NCBI RefSeq assembly: GCF_963666145.1
Contig: NZ_OY762614.1
Coordinates: 2,466,001-2,530,000, forward strand
Length of the DNA: 64,000 bases
Direction of reading: 5' to 3'
Origin: an uncultured Desulfobacter sp.
GTDB taxonomy: Bacteria; Desulfobacterota; Desulfobacteria; Desulfobacterales; Desulfobacteraceae
Made by a program: the position numbers and the translations under genes. The notes below the pieces were generated by a model. It did not search any database. It saw only the letters and a program-made list of their open reading frames with translations, and was not told the origin of the DNA. Positions 55,655 to 64,000 of this stretch are shown here, in pieces (the first letter of the stretch is position 1; every line of letters starts with the position of its first letter).

Positions 55655-56205
55655 TACATCCTTTTTTGATTACTAATCATTGTAGAATGCTAATCAGATC
55701 CCGGAAGTCAACCCATCGCAATAGAAGACTGTGCAAGTAAAAGCCCGTCAACGACAAAAAGCTTAAAATCCATTCTATAATATATAAAATTTACTGGTGG
55801 TGTTTTAGGGCAGACACAATACCTGGTGGTCGGATAGTTTCAGAAAATGAGTTGAATCATACCATTCTGTTGGCCGGAACTAAAGTTGAATGTACAGCTT
55901 ATTTTTTCGGCGGGTTGCATACCTTATTCTCGATGATCCAGTTTTTCGTCAAATAACCATGGAGACCAAAATTCGATAATTTGGGGTCAGATTACCTACG
56001 GTTGTTTGATAATAGATTGATATCTATTAATATTTTAAAACTGTGTCTCAAAAATCACTCTTTTTTACAAATGCAATGATATCAAACATGTATAAAAACT
56101 GGATCATCAAGTTTTATATGAAAGAATCGATAAGCTACCAAGCTTCTTTCATATTTTGTTGTGGGCCAAGCCTGGAGGTTGACAGACCAAGTCGGCCCAT
56201 GGCTG
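55655..56205. other. 551-base intergenic region with an inverted repeat
   Basis: No supported gene; the 111-codon frame at 56043 overlaps the antisense of the next gene. ATATGAAAGAA (56116-56126) and TTCTTTCATAT (56144-56154) form a perfect 11-base stem, loop 17, without a strong T-run. A GGGGTCAGATTAC element near 55982 resembles extragenic repeats. Confidence 0.45.
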
Positions 56206-57117
56206 TTATACGTTTCTCCTACGAAGACAGGAAAGACAAAGAAGGCCGCCGCCTAAAAGCCAGAGTGAACACGGTAATGGAACGGCAGGCAGATCACCTT
56301 CGAATGCAACGTTGTGGAACTCACCCTGAGCGTCAATGGAATCGGCAATCATTTGGCCGTCGATGTTTCCACCATTAAAATTCACTGCAGCCGAGGCAGC
56401 CAGAACACTTCCTTCAATACTGCCGAATGTAAGGCTTTCGGCCTCGTAAAAATTATAGAGAATCATAGAATTCATGCCAAAGAAATCAAAAGCAATATTT
56501 GAATCATCATTTGACATGCCAGTTCCGGCAATATTTACCAGTACCGTGGCATTTGAGATTACATCTGCAACGGTAAGGCTATATGCGTTTTCAAGATCCG
56601 AAATATTAAGGTTGAAGACTTCAAGGGAACTGCCCGTTCCGGTCAGGGTCAAGGCGCCACCATTGATTTCTGTAACACTTCCCGTGGCAGCCTGTCTTGC
56701 CCATTGAGAAGAGGCGGAGGTGAGATAATTTGCGGCAGAGGCAAAGTCCACATCGCTTTGGGAAAGATTCTTGCTGATTGCTGGGTTTACATTAGTTAGC
56801 GTTGCTCCACCAGAATAAATTGAACCTGAGCCATCTTTACCGACCTGACCATTCGTCATAGTCAACGTCCCGCCGACCACAAATTTTGCATCACTGTCGG
56901 AAAGTACACTTGCAACAGAATAGTTATGAATCTCTGCACTCCCTGCAATGGCAACAGAGCCTTCAGAATCAGAGTCATGAAGTTTATTAGCCACTGTGGA
57001 GTTAAGGGTAAACAGATTGTAATCCCCGGCCGCGCCAAGGGAAGTTGTCGAAAACGCCGATGCAGATCCAGCAACTGCAAAAAACAAACATAGAGCTGTT
57101 AGAACAATTTTCTTCAT
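56206..57117 (-). CDS. Choice-of-anchor-A protein with PEP-CTERM-like sorting tail
   Basis: A 303-residue secreted protein. Signal peptide ends ASA-F; the body (AAGDYNLFTLNSTVANKLHDSDSEGSVA, VGGTLTMTNGQVG) matches choice-of-anchor-A domains. The C-terminus VPLPCSLWLLGGGLLC, then a hydrophobic segment and RRR, is a PEP-CTERM-like exosortase signal in which VPLP replaces VPEP and Cys is unusually frequent. It would be processed and anchored or shed during exopolysaccharide-linked sorting, if the genome has an exosortase. ATG has AAAGGA upstream. Confidence 0.8.
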   Translation of the reverse strand: MKKIVLTALCLFFAVAGSASAFSTTSLGAAGDYNLFTLNSTVANKLHDSDSEGSVAIAGSAEIHNYSVASVLSDSDAKFVVGGTLTMTNGQVGKDGSGSIYSGGATLTNVNPAISKNLSQSDVDFASAANYLTSASSQWARQAATGSVTEINGGALTLTGTGSSLEVFNLNISDLENAYSLTVADVISNATVLVNIAGTGMSNDDSNIAFDFFGMNSMILYNFYEAESLTFGSIEGSVLAASAAVNFNGGNIDGQMIADSIDAQGEFHNVAFEGDLPAVPLPCSLWLLGGGLLCLSCLRRRNV

Positions 57118-57798
57118 TATAGTTCCTTTCGAAATTAAATTTCATTATTTTTGAACGTTGAAGATATTTACCCACCGAATCAAAATAAAGTTTTCAGCAA
57201 GAAAATACCAGCATCAACAACAAAAAGATACCTTATACTTAATACGAAAGAATTTAGATCTATTATAATATCTAAAAGTCATTCATATCTTATTTATCCG
57301 CAAGCCGGAATGAAAAAAAGTAATGCTATTTTACAAACCTTCGGCAGCCCTTTTCAGGCAGCCAGCCCCCTTTTTGGGGCATGCCGAACATGGTCATAAC
57401 GTCCTTTAAAGATGGTTTTTTATGGGACGGCGCCGGACACAACATCTTCTGCCTCGTTTTTTTTTGTTCATGACGGATTATAGAACAGACTCCTGCCGCC
57501 GGTTAAATCCTGGACAAGGTGAGCATTCTATAAAAGCTCGCTTTTCGGGGAGTGGTGATGTGGCACAACATCTTGTACCCGTCTTTATTCTATTGAGGGA
57601 GGAGAATATCCAATTATACACTAAATTGTAACCGGAAATGAACTTTTTGTAACTATAAGCTTGCCCTTATTGTTTTAAATCCAAAATAGTATTTAATTTC
57701 AGTTGATTATGATTTTGGTATAGGAATTGCTATAGCTATGTAATTGTCGTATGCATCCAGAACTTTTTTGGTCCCAACATAAAACAAAGGAGATAATA
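57118..57798. other. 681-base intergenic region
   Basis: Two small plus-strand open frames (57151-57399, 57422-57631) have no ribosome site or recognisable content. TTTAGAT and ATCTAAA near 57255-57278 form a loose inverted pair. Divergent promoters for 57117 and 57799 must lie here but none is clear. Confidence 0.35.
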
Positions 57799-58086
57799 AT
57801 GAGAACCAAAATAGGTGTGCTGATTGTCGGTGTTGTTTTTCTTTTTGCAATGGTGTTAGCTGGCTGCGGAGATCAAGATAAGTCAAACCAAGCGCCCATA
57901 GCCCCTGAAGCTGAAGTAACAGTTCCCGAAGCTGAAGTAACAGTTCCTGAAGCTGAAGTAACAGCCCCGGAAGATGAAGCCGCCCCCCCTGAAGTTGAAG
58001 AGACAGACCCTGAAGTTCAAGCTGAAAAAATGGCACCTAAAACAGATACGGAGCCACAAGAAGCCTCGGCTCCAGAAAAAGAATGA
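57799..58086 (+). CDS. Small repeat-containing lipoprotein
   Basis: A 95-residue lipoprotein (lipobox VLAGC-G at residue 23) with an acidic Pro/Glu region built from about six degenerate seven-residue units, the first three nearly identical (PEAEVTV). Underlying DNA repeats at 21 bases could change copy number. ATG follows AAAGGAG. It may be an envelope spacer; function unknown. A terminator follows at 58199. Confidence 0.75.
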   Translation: MRTKIGVLIVGVVFLFAMVLAGCGDQDKSNQAPIAPEAEVTVPEAEVTVPEAEVTAPEDEAAPPEVEETDPEVQAEKMAPKTDTEPQEASAPEKE

Positions 58087-58198
58087 AAATTTGTTTTATC
58101 TACATAAGCTGACAACTGAAAATCAGGCTCGATAGAACCACTGGCTGGTTCTATCCTGGTTGCTACAAAATGTACAGGCCCCTTTTTTCATGCCAGTT

Positions 58199-58237
58199 AA
58201 GCCTCTCTGTAGGAATTTCCCTACAGGGGGGCTTTTT
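58199..58237 (+). terminator. Terminator after the repeat lipoprotein
   Basis: Near-perfect stem TCTGTAGG ... CCCTACAG with outer AAGCC/GGCTT and a TTTTTT tail (58232-58237). An additional ten-base perfect hairpin (GATAGAACCA/TGGTTCTATC, 58131-58155) lies just upstream without a T-run. Confidence 0.75.
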
Positions 58238-58318
58238 TAATTGTAAATAAGTGGAAAATCGTATCGGAGAGACGAACGAACATTTAATACATTATTTATT
58301 ACTCGACATTGAGCAGAC

Positions 58319-59127
58319 CTATTCAAAAGAAATTTGATATATTTCTGATACGGTCTGTCCAAAAAGAGTTAATATTTTTCTCCGTATGTCATTTAACCCA
58401 TTGATAAGACATCGGACTTCGCCTTCTTTATGAAAAATATTCACACAGTCGACACCTTCCATTTGTTGAAAAATCCAGCGAAGAGTGGGGTTTTGAACAG
58501 GTTTCCCAATCTGATTGGGCAGTGTTGTTTCAAGGCGCTTCAATTCATTCCGCATGCGACGCTGGGCAATGGAGTAAATTAGTAATGATAAGGTCATCAC
58601 CATCAACATTCCTTCGACACGAGATGGCTTTTTGACAAACAGCGAAGATGCAAAAAATAAAGGATCTTTGATAAATCGGAAGCCATTCTCGACCTTAGAC
58701 TGGCCTTTATATCCCCAAAATACATCTTCGTCGCTCAACTGGAATCTTGGAATTGAGGTCCCAAGAACAAAACAGGATTTCTGATCGCGGTCTTGCTCGA
58801 CTTTTTCTTGATTGACCTTTAAGTCCACATTGATTTGCAATTTAATTGATTTTATCGGGGTATCCGGCGTTGGTCTACCTTTGACGGCATATTTGATGTG
58901 CTGTTGAAACTCAATAGTGTCAACCAGGTGATACTTCCATTTATCACTGAGTTCTTGGAGGGCCGTCATTGCTTCGGCTTCCGAGTCAAATCGTTGGGCC
59001 TGAAGATGGAAGAGTTGCTTTTCCGCGCGTTCCTTCTCTTTTGAAATAGTTCTTTCAACGCTCTTGACTGCGCGCTCCAGAGCCCCTTTGGATCGAATGA
59101 TCAACCAACGTTGATCAATTCCATAAT
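58319..59127 (-). pseudogene. IS1634-family transposase, C-terminal half
   Basis: After the insertion boundary it reads YGIDQRWLIIRSKGAL and continues with the IS1634-type DDE end region (VFWGYKGQSKVENGFRFIKD, ending in the helical C-terminus). It is separated from its N-terminal half (62859-63740) by the IS21-like element. The uninterrupted product would be about 561 residues. The apparent start inside the IS is artefactual. Confidence 0.85.
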
Positions 59128-59133
59128 CCCGGA

Positions 59134-59180
59134 TGGCCACCCAAACTCCCCCACGCGTGGCCACCCCAAAATCCCCCACC
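59134..59180. repeat. Iterated terminal repeats (putative transposase sites)
   Basis: TGGCCACCCAAACTCCCCCA at 59134 and TGGCCACCCCAAAATCCCCC at 59158 are tandem left-end units. Matching inverted units are at 62805-62827 and 62830-62852. A further similar pair lies inside istA at about 59459-59514. Multiple end repeats are normal for IS21; those within the gene are not usual. Confidence 0.75.
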
Positions 59181-59274
59181 TAAACGTCAGCAAAATCTGC
59201 TGTAATCGCTGATAATCAAAAAATTTAGGGAAAAAGGCGACAGAACGTTTAACGTCCCATGTATCACTTGATCA

Positions 59275-61941
59275 ATGCATACATGGGAGTTGGAAAGGAT
59301 GAACGTTTTGAAACCAGAAAAACGAGCAGCAATGACCACCTTGCTCAACCAGAATGTCAGTCAGCGTGAAATAAGCAGAAATACCGGCATAGACCGTAAA
59401 ACAATCCGGAAGTACATTCAGCAAAATGATCTTGGACGAATTCAAAATCCTCCACCGGTGGCCACCTCAAATTCCCCCACCCTGGCCACCGGCCGGATTG
59501 AGAATCCCCCATCCCTGCCACCGGTGTATTCAGCGGACACAAAACAGATACCATTCCATGCACGATCTGCCTGCGAACCGCATCGGCAATGGATAGAAAA
59601 GCAAGTTCGGTTAGGCCGGAATGCGATGTCCATCTACCAGGACCTGGTGGAACTGTTCAGTTTTAACCATAAATACAACAGCGTAAAACGATTTGTCCGT
59701 AGGTTAAAACACAAAGCCCCCAAACAGTACGACCGACTTGAGTTTTTACCAGGCGAGGAAGCCCAGGTGGATTATGGCCAGGGCGCCTTGACCATGGGGA
59801 CATCCGGTAAATACCGACGGCCTCGACTCTTTGTCATGACCCTGAAGTACTCCCGGCGTTCCTTCCGTAAGGTTGTCTGGCAGTCCAGCCAGGAGACATG
59901 GGCCAAACTGCATGAAGAGGCTTTCCGGTATTTTGGCGGGTGTGTTCAGTACGTGGTTCTGGACAACTTAAAAGAAGGGGTCATAAAACCGGACATCTAT
60001 GAACCGGAGTTGAATCCGGTGTATGCGGCCATGCTCAACCACTATGGTGTGGTGGCCGATCCGGCCCGGGTGAGAGATCCTAACCGCAAGGGCACAGTTG
60101 AAAATGCGGTCCAGCATACCCAGGATACGGGTTTGAAGGGGCGGCGGTTCGACACCATTGAGGAGCAGAATAAATGGTTGATGCACTGGGAGGAAGTCTG
60201 GGCATCAAAGCGGATACACGGCCGAATGAAACGGCAGGTCGAGCAAATGTTCCAGGAAGAAAAGCCCCACCTGCATGCCTTGCCCCTGAAAGGTTTTGAT
60301 TACTTTAGGCAGGAAACCCGGACAGTTTATGATGACGGCACTGTTCAGGTGGATCAATCCTATTATTCAGCACTTCCGGCACCTCTGCATGAAGATGTCA
60401 TCGTCCGAATTTATGAATATGATGTCGAGATCATTGATCCCCGGACCATGGAAAAAATTCGCACCCATGTCAAAAGCGACCGGCCGGGAAGGGTTAAAAT
60501 GATGCCGGAGGACAGAATTTTCAATCCATCCCGGCAAACAACCTACCTATTAAATAAGGCTGAAAGCATCGGGCCCCAAACCCGGCAGTTGTGCGAACTG
60601 ATTTTCAGGGAACAGGGGAGGACAGGACAGCGCCGGCTGCAGGGGATCGTCAACCTTGCCAGAAAGCATGAGGCCGGAAACATTGAGGCTGCTGCGACAA
60701 CAGCCATAGAAAAAGGGTTGCGAAGCTACAAATCATTCTGTCGACTGGTTGAAAACCAGAAAATATCAGCCCCCATCCAGGATGGAAGCCGCATATGTCA
60801 GGCGCATAAACTGATCCGGTCATCAGATGATTATGGCCGGTTTTTCAATACATTTGCTGCCGGCAACCCGCCTGCAATCTCAAAAGAGGACCTTCCGAAG
60901 GTATGGCAAAATGCTGATTGGCTGAAAGTACTGTCCGTTTTCAGTCTTAAGCCCCAAAAGCATAAAAATAACGAAATCTGGATCAAGTCCCCTTTCTCAG
61001 ACGAAAAGAACGCCTCATTACATATGCATTCCGGGAAAAATGTGTACAAGGATTTCAGCAGCGGCAAAGGCGGCGGCATACTCAATTTCTGCCAGGATCT
61101 GTTGGCCCTTCGTGGCAAACAGATGAACTGCTATGAAGTGGCTGAATGGATGGTTGATCAAGGGGTTTCTATATTGAATCAGACCGCAGCCATTGGGCAA
61201 AAGCCGGTCCAAAAGCGGAACAGCACAAATCCGCCGGTGGCTGTTGACCTGCAGCCATATTTGCAATTTTCGCATCCAATGTTGGAGAAGCGGGGGATCT
61301 CCGGTCAAGCATGCCGGTACCTGGGATGCGGCTACCTGCCGGAAAGAGAGCAAGGTAAATGTTCCCCATTAAACGGCAGGTTGGTTTTTCAGGTTCGTGG
61401 GGTTAATCAGAATTTAAAACCTGTTGTGTTGAGCCATGTCGGCCGTGCATTGACAAAGGAACAGTCCGCCGCCGACGGCAGGTACTGGGGTTTTCCATTT
61501 TCTAAAAAGCTGGAGATATACAACCAGGACAAGCTGCTCCTGGACCCTGGGGCCAAAAAACAGGTGGAGCAACACGGTCTGACCCTTGTGGAAGGCTTCT
61601 TTGATGTGGCTGCCCTCGTGTCGGCCGGTTGCCTGAATGCAGGCGCCATAATGGGGGCGCATCTGTGTGAGGAGCAGGTTCACCGGCTCCAATTTTTAGC
61701 GTCGCATATCAACATCAGCATCGTCAATCTCTTCCTGGACCGGGATAGAGCAGGCAAGGAGGGCTCCCTGAAGGCTGCGTCATTGCTAAAGCGACATGGA
61801 TTTACCGTAAGGGTATTTGACTGGGATCAGAAATTTGAACGTCCGGGATGTTTGCCCGTGGGAATAACGTCCGGCATCAAAGATCCGGCCGATATGTCCG
61901 GATCTCAGCTCAGATACTTAAGAAAGACAAGCATAATTTAA
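59275..61941 (+). CDS. istA: IstA transposase fused to a DnaG-like primase module
   Basis: An 888-residue protein. Residues 1-500 are IS21 IstA: HTH near 26-48 (VSQREISRNTGIDRKTIRKY) and a DDE core with Asp166 (AQVDYGQG), Asp230 (YVVLDNLKEG) and Glu276 (KGTVENAVQ). Residues 560-888 resemble DnaG primase: a CHC2-like segment (IWIKSPFSDEKNASL, DFSSGKGGGILNFCQ) whose zinc cysteines are absent, then a Toprim domain with Glu773 (LVEGFFD), Asp822/Asp824 (LDRDRAGKEG) and the KDPADM end. A second start at 59299 with GGGAG upstream is possible and would only trim eight residues. IstA alone is normally 400-500 residues, so this is a fusion. Confidence 0.85.
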   Translation: MHTWELERMNVLKPEKRAAMTTLLNQNVSQREISRNTGIDRKTIRKYIQQNDLGRIQNPPPVATSNSPTLATGRIENPPSLPPVYSADTKQIPFHARSACEPHRQWIEKQVRLGRNAMSIYQDLVELFSFNHKYNSVKRFVRRLKHKAPKQYDRLEFLPGEEAQVDYGQGALTMGTSGKYRRPRLFVMTLKYSRRSFRKVVWQSSQETWAKLHEEAFRYFGGCVQYVVLDNLKEGVIKPDIYEPELNPVYAAMLNHYGVVADPARVRDPNRKGTVENAVQHTQDTGLKGRRFDTIEEQNKWLMHWEEVWASKRIHGRMKRQVEQMFQEEKPHLHALPLKGFDYFRQETRTVYDDGTVQVDQSYYSALPAPLHEDVIVRIYEYDVEIIDPRTMEKIRTHVKSDRPGRVKMMPEDRIFNPSRQTTYLLNKAESIGPQTRQLCELIFREQGRTGQRRLQGIVNLARKHEAGNIEAAATTAIEKGLRSYKSFCRLVENQKISAPIQDGSRICQAHKLIRSSDDYGRFFNTFAAGNPPAISKEDLPKVWQNADWLKVLSVFSLKPQKHKNNEIWIKSPFSDEKNASLHMHSGKNVYKDFSSGKGGGILNFCQDLLALRGKQMNCYEVAEWMVDQGVSILNQTAAIGQKPVQKRNSTNPPVAVDLQPYLQFSHPMLEKRGISGQACRYLGCGYLPEREQGKCSPLNGRLVFQVRGVNQNLKPVVLSHVGRALTKEQSAADGRYWGFPFSKKLEIYNQDKLLLDPGAKKQVEQHGLTLVEGFFDVAALVSAGCLNAGAIMGAHLCEEQVHRLQFLASHINISIVNLFLDRDRAGKEGSLKAASLLKRHGFTVRVFDWDQKFERPGCLPVGITSGIKDPADMSGSQLRYLRKTSII

Positions 61942-61969
61942 GGGATGAAAAAAGAAAAAAGGAGGCATC

Positions 61970-62749
61970 ATGAGTATGACAATCACAGAAATCGAAAAAC
62001 AATTAAAGGTTCTCAGGTTAAGCGGTATGCTGGCAACACTCGAAAGCCGGGCCTTGCAGGCCAATCAATCTAATGCCGGCCTGGTTGAGGCATTGTCCTG
62101 GCTGATTCAGGATGAACTGGACCATCGTTCATCCAGTCTAAGGCAACGCAGGTTTAAGGCTTCCGGACTTGATGAGATGAAAACATTGACGGAATTTGAC
62201 TGGGGATTTAATCCCAAACTCCCCAAAAAGGAGGTTTATGAACTGGTGACCGCCAAGTTCATACAAAATGGCGAAGATGCCCTGCTGATAGGTGCCCCGG
62301 GAACCGGCAAGAGCCATATTGCCAAAACCATTGCCCATGCGTCTGTCCAATTGTTCCAGAAAACGGTTTACCGGGAAGCCCATGTTTTTTTTGAAGACAT
62401 GTTTGAGGCTGAGCAAATTCAAAATAGAAAAAAGGTCTTCAAACTGTTTACACAGGCGGATCTTTTGGTTATTGATGATTTGTTTCTCCGGAAAAAAATG
62501 CCTAAAGACGCAGCTGACTACCTGCTGGATGTCATCATTAACCGGTATGCCAGAAGGAAAAGCACCGTGATCACTTCCAATCGCCCCATTGAAGACTGGG
62601 GCCTGCTTCTCAAAGACAATGCCGCATCATCGGCCATACTGGACCGGTTGCTTCACCATGGTCATCTGTTGAAATTTGAGGGGAAGAGTTACCGACTCAA
62701 GGAGGCTGCCAACCGGCTCTCTCAGCTGCGCGAAAATAGGGAGGGATGA
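61970..62749 (+). CDS. istB: IstB AAA+ ATPase (IS21 helper)
   Basis: A 259-residue DnaC-like ATPase with Walker A GAPGTGKSH, Walker B LLVIDDLF and an N-terminal helical region that contacts IstA (RLSGMLATLESRALQANQSN). ATG follows GGAGG (61963-61967). It provides target selection and stimulates IstA. It lies 28 bases after istA and shows no anomalies, so the element may still be active. Confidence 0.95.
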   Translation: MSMTITEIEKQLKVLRLSGMLATLESRALQANQSNAGLVEALSWLIQDELDHRSSSLRQRRFKASGLDEMKTLTEFDWGFNPKLPKKEVYELVTAKFIQNGEDALLIGAPGTGKSHIAKTIAHASVQLFQKTVYREAHVFFEDMFEAEQIQNRKKVFKLFTQADLLVIDDLFLRKKMPKDAADYLLDVIINRYARRKSTVITSNRPIEDWGLLLKDNAASSAILDRLLHHGHLLKFEGKSYRLKEAANRLSQLRENREG

Positions 62750-62858
62750 AAAAAGGAAAAAATGGAAGCTATTAAGAGAATAACTTAGATCTCAATATTC
62801 TGTCGCCGGGGGATTTTGACCCGGCCACGGGTGGGGGATTTTAAAGTGGCCATCCGGG

Positions 62859-63740
62859 ATAATGTCCTAACTCCAACGTCTGGCGCTGATAATCATCGTT
62901 AATCTCCACCCACTGATCCCATTTTAGGGCCTGTTCGATTACGGTCTTTACAATAGAAAGGGTCCCCGGGATGCGGGTGATAAACGGGATATCTTTCAAG
63001 TTGGAAGCATTGGATTCGGCATATCCTTTCGAATCCATAATCAGGTAACGAGGGGTATCGCTTGCTTTGAACTGACGAACGAGTTCACTGCTGCGTTCTT
63101 TGAAAACGGTATTATCCGAAGCATTCCCGTCCCAGCACTTACACAAAATGGGAATGCCACCATCCTGGGATACCATCAGCTCCAGCACAGCCTGTTTCAA
63201 ATCAGGACGGTGGTCTTTGGAGTAACCATGAGTTATTTTGATGGCATGTTCATCCGAATCAGGAAGATACTCCCCGGTCAATGAAAAAGATGAAGTATCC
63301 AGATGGTTGAAAAGTAAATGGATACTTTCCGACCGACAGGTAGATGAGGCGATTTCGGTGAAAAGCAGTTCAGAGCTGTAGTCGACCGCATCATCAAGAC
63401 TGCGCCCGAGCTTGTAGTGATTGAAGTCCGAGGCTTGCACCCCGGGACGGAACAAAACATCCAGCGGCTTGTTTTCGAAAAATTGAGGCGTCAGCGACAG
63501 CGGCCGATTGGAAAAACCCAGCCCATTGAGAACCATACCGGCAATAGCTTCTCCGGCACTGATATTTTCCTTCTCATCTTTTGGTATGCGAGAGTCAATC
63601 ATTTCGATGATTTTCAAATCCTTGATAACGCCAGCAACAATACCCAAGTGGTCAATACGTTCGACTTTAACAGTTTCCAATGTTTGGTGTTTGGCCCTCT
63701 GCTTGTGTTGATTATGATGATGCAAAGAGGGTATATTCAA
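62859..63740 (-). pseudogene. IS1634-family transposase, N-terminal half
   Basis: Begins MNIPSLHHHNQHKQRAKHQT and includes RIDHLGIVAGVIKDL, DVLFRPGVQASDFNHYKLGR and the catalytic-like SFSLTGEYLPDSDE and LIMDSKGYAES. It breaks at LELGHY where the IS21-like element inserts; the extra terminal residues are IS-encoded. Confidence 0.85.
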
Positions 63741-63768
63741 ATTTTTTAAAATTCAACTGCTCAATGTC

Positions 63769-64000
63769 AGTATTACTACTCGAAAATTCTCAAAATCAAT
63801 TTTATAGAACATAAACCTGACATACAAAATCAGCATTATACATTCCGCAAGGCCATACAAAATAGGCTTTAAACTGCTGGCGGTTACATCAACCTTACTG
63901 AATTAATAGCGTTTCCATGCGCCCTCATAGTCTAAAGAATCCAACATTGGTTAAGATCCTGTTACCCGGACTTTACTTTTCAAAGCCTGTGATTATTGTT
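63769..64000. other. Edge region without recognised genes
   Basis: AT-rich DNA after the IS1634-type end, with no supported frame before the window edge. Confidence 0.4.

Larger units (their letters stand above)
59128..62858 (+). mobile_element. IS21-family element with istA-primase fusion
   Basis: Perfect terminal CCCGGATGGCCAC inverted repeats at 59128-59140 and 62846-62858 are flanked by the 5-bp duplication ATAAT (59123-59127 and 62859-62863). Removing the element and one ATAAT restores the IS1634 frame exactly (LGHYGIDQRW). Iterated TGGCCAC...AATCCCCC motifs occur inside both ends. Its size of 3731 bases is larger than a usual IS21, because of the fused module. Confidence 0.9.
58305..63768 (-). 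mobile_element. IS1634-family element interrupted by an IS21-family element
   Basis: The inverted core GACATTGAGCAG occurs at 58305-58316 and, inverted, at 63757-63768, just outside the two halves of one transposase gene (minus strand). The exact outer ends are not fixed. Without the IS21 insertion the element would be about 1.7 kb. Confidence 0.7.

Noticed and set aside
56043..56378. 111-codon plus-strand frame
   Set aside because: It overlaps the antisense of the PEP-CTERM-like gene and has no ribosome site.
57151..57631. Two plus-strand frames upstream of the repeat lipoprotein
   Set aside because: No ribosome sites and no recognisable domains.
1..64000. tRNA, rRNA or CRISPR
   Set aside because: No tRNA T-arm-like pattern with cloverleaf, no rRNA segments and no regularly spaced repeats with unique spacers were recognised by eye.

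Overview
The window reads as chromosome of a Gram-negative anaerobe, most likely a sulfate reducer of the Desulfobacteraceae type. This is inference, from a TonB/FecCD-type uptake operon, two radical SAM paralogues, an oxalate/formate-type MFS carrier, a CooA-type CO regulator, Desulfobacterota-style Rhs/NHL proteins and a leu attenuator in moderate-GC DNA. No rRNA, tRNA or CRISPR array was recognised.

Layout. 1-3.1 kb: the N-terminal part of a lysine-ketoglutarate reductase-like gene, a NapH-like ferredoxin membrane protein and a CPBP protease, all on the minus strand. 3.3-9.0 kb: one plus-strand uptake operon (permease, ATPase, binding protein, methyltransferase, TonB-dependent receptor) with an attenuator-like hairpin in its leader. 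9.0-19.9 kb: an accessory island bounded on each side by a copy of the receptor 3' end plus terminator. It holds a 2219-residue Rhs protein, its downstream lipoprotein, an orphan Rhs tip with a different partner gene, a run of 22 G, an IS3 element and a possible group II intron scrap. 19.9-21.4 kb: a cysteine-depleted CO dehydrogenase-like protein behind a palindrome that fits a CooA site, convergent with a CooA-like regulator.

21.4-53.6 kb is mostly housekeeping and transport: yjbQ, transketolase, radical SAM, a Tat-exported acetamidase-like protein, CpXC protein, OFA-family MFS, Na/Pi cotransporter behind a Pho-box-like triple repeat, PilZ protein, GDSL esterase, rlmN, diguanylate cyclase, a NADAR remnant beside SIR2 and Nudix genes, alpha/beta hydrolase, leuA with a leucine-rich leader peptide and terminator, a SNF2 helicase, a CPA2 antiporter, an XRE/DUF2975 pair, and a complete cecR-ybhGFSR-like efflux operon with a candidate operator.

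53.8-64 kb is again accessory: lipoproteins, a second radical SAM paralogue, a choice-of-anchor-A protein with a PEP-CTERM-like tail, and a nested transposon pair. An IS21-family element of about 3.7 kb sits in an IS1634-family transposase gene with a 5-bp target duplication; removing it restores the frame. Its IstA is fused to a DnaG-like primase module, which I consider the most unusual object in the window. The CooA/CO-dehydrogenase-like pair with its palindrome is the second.
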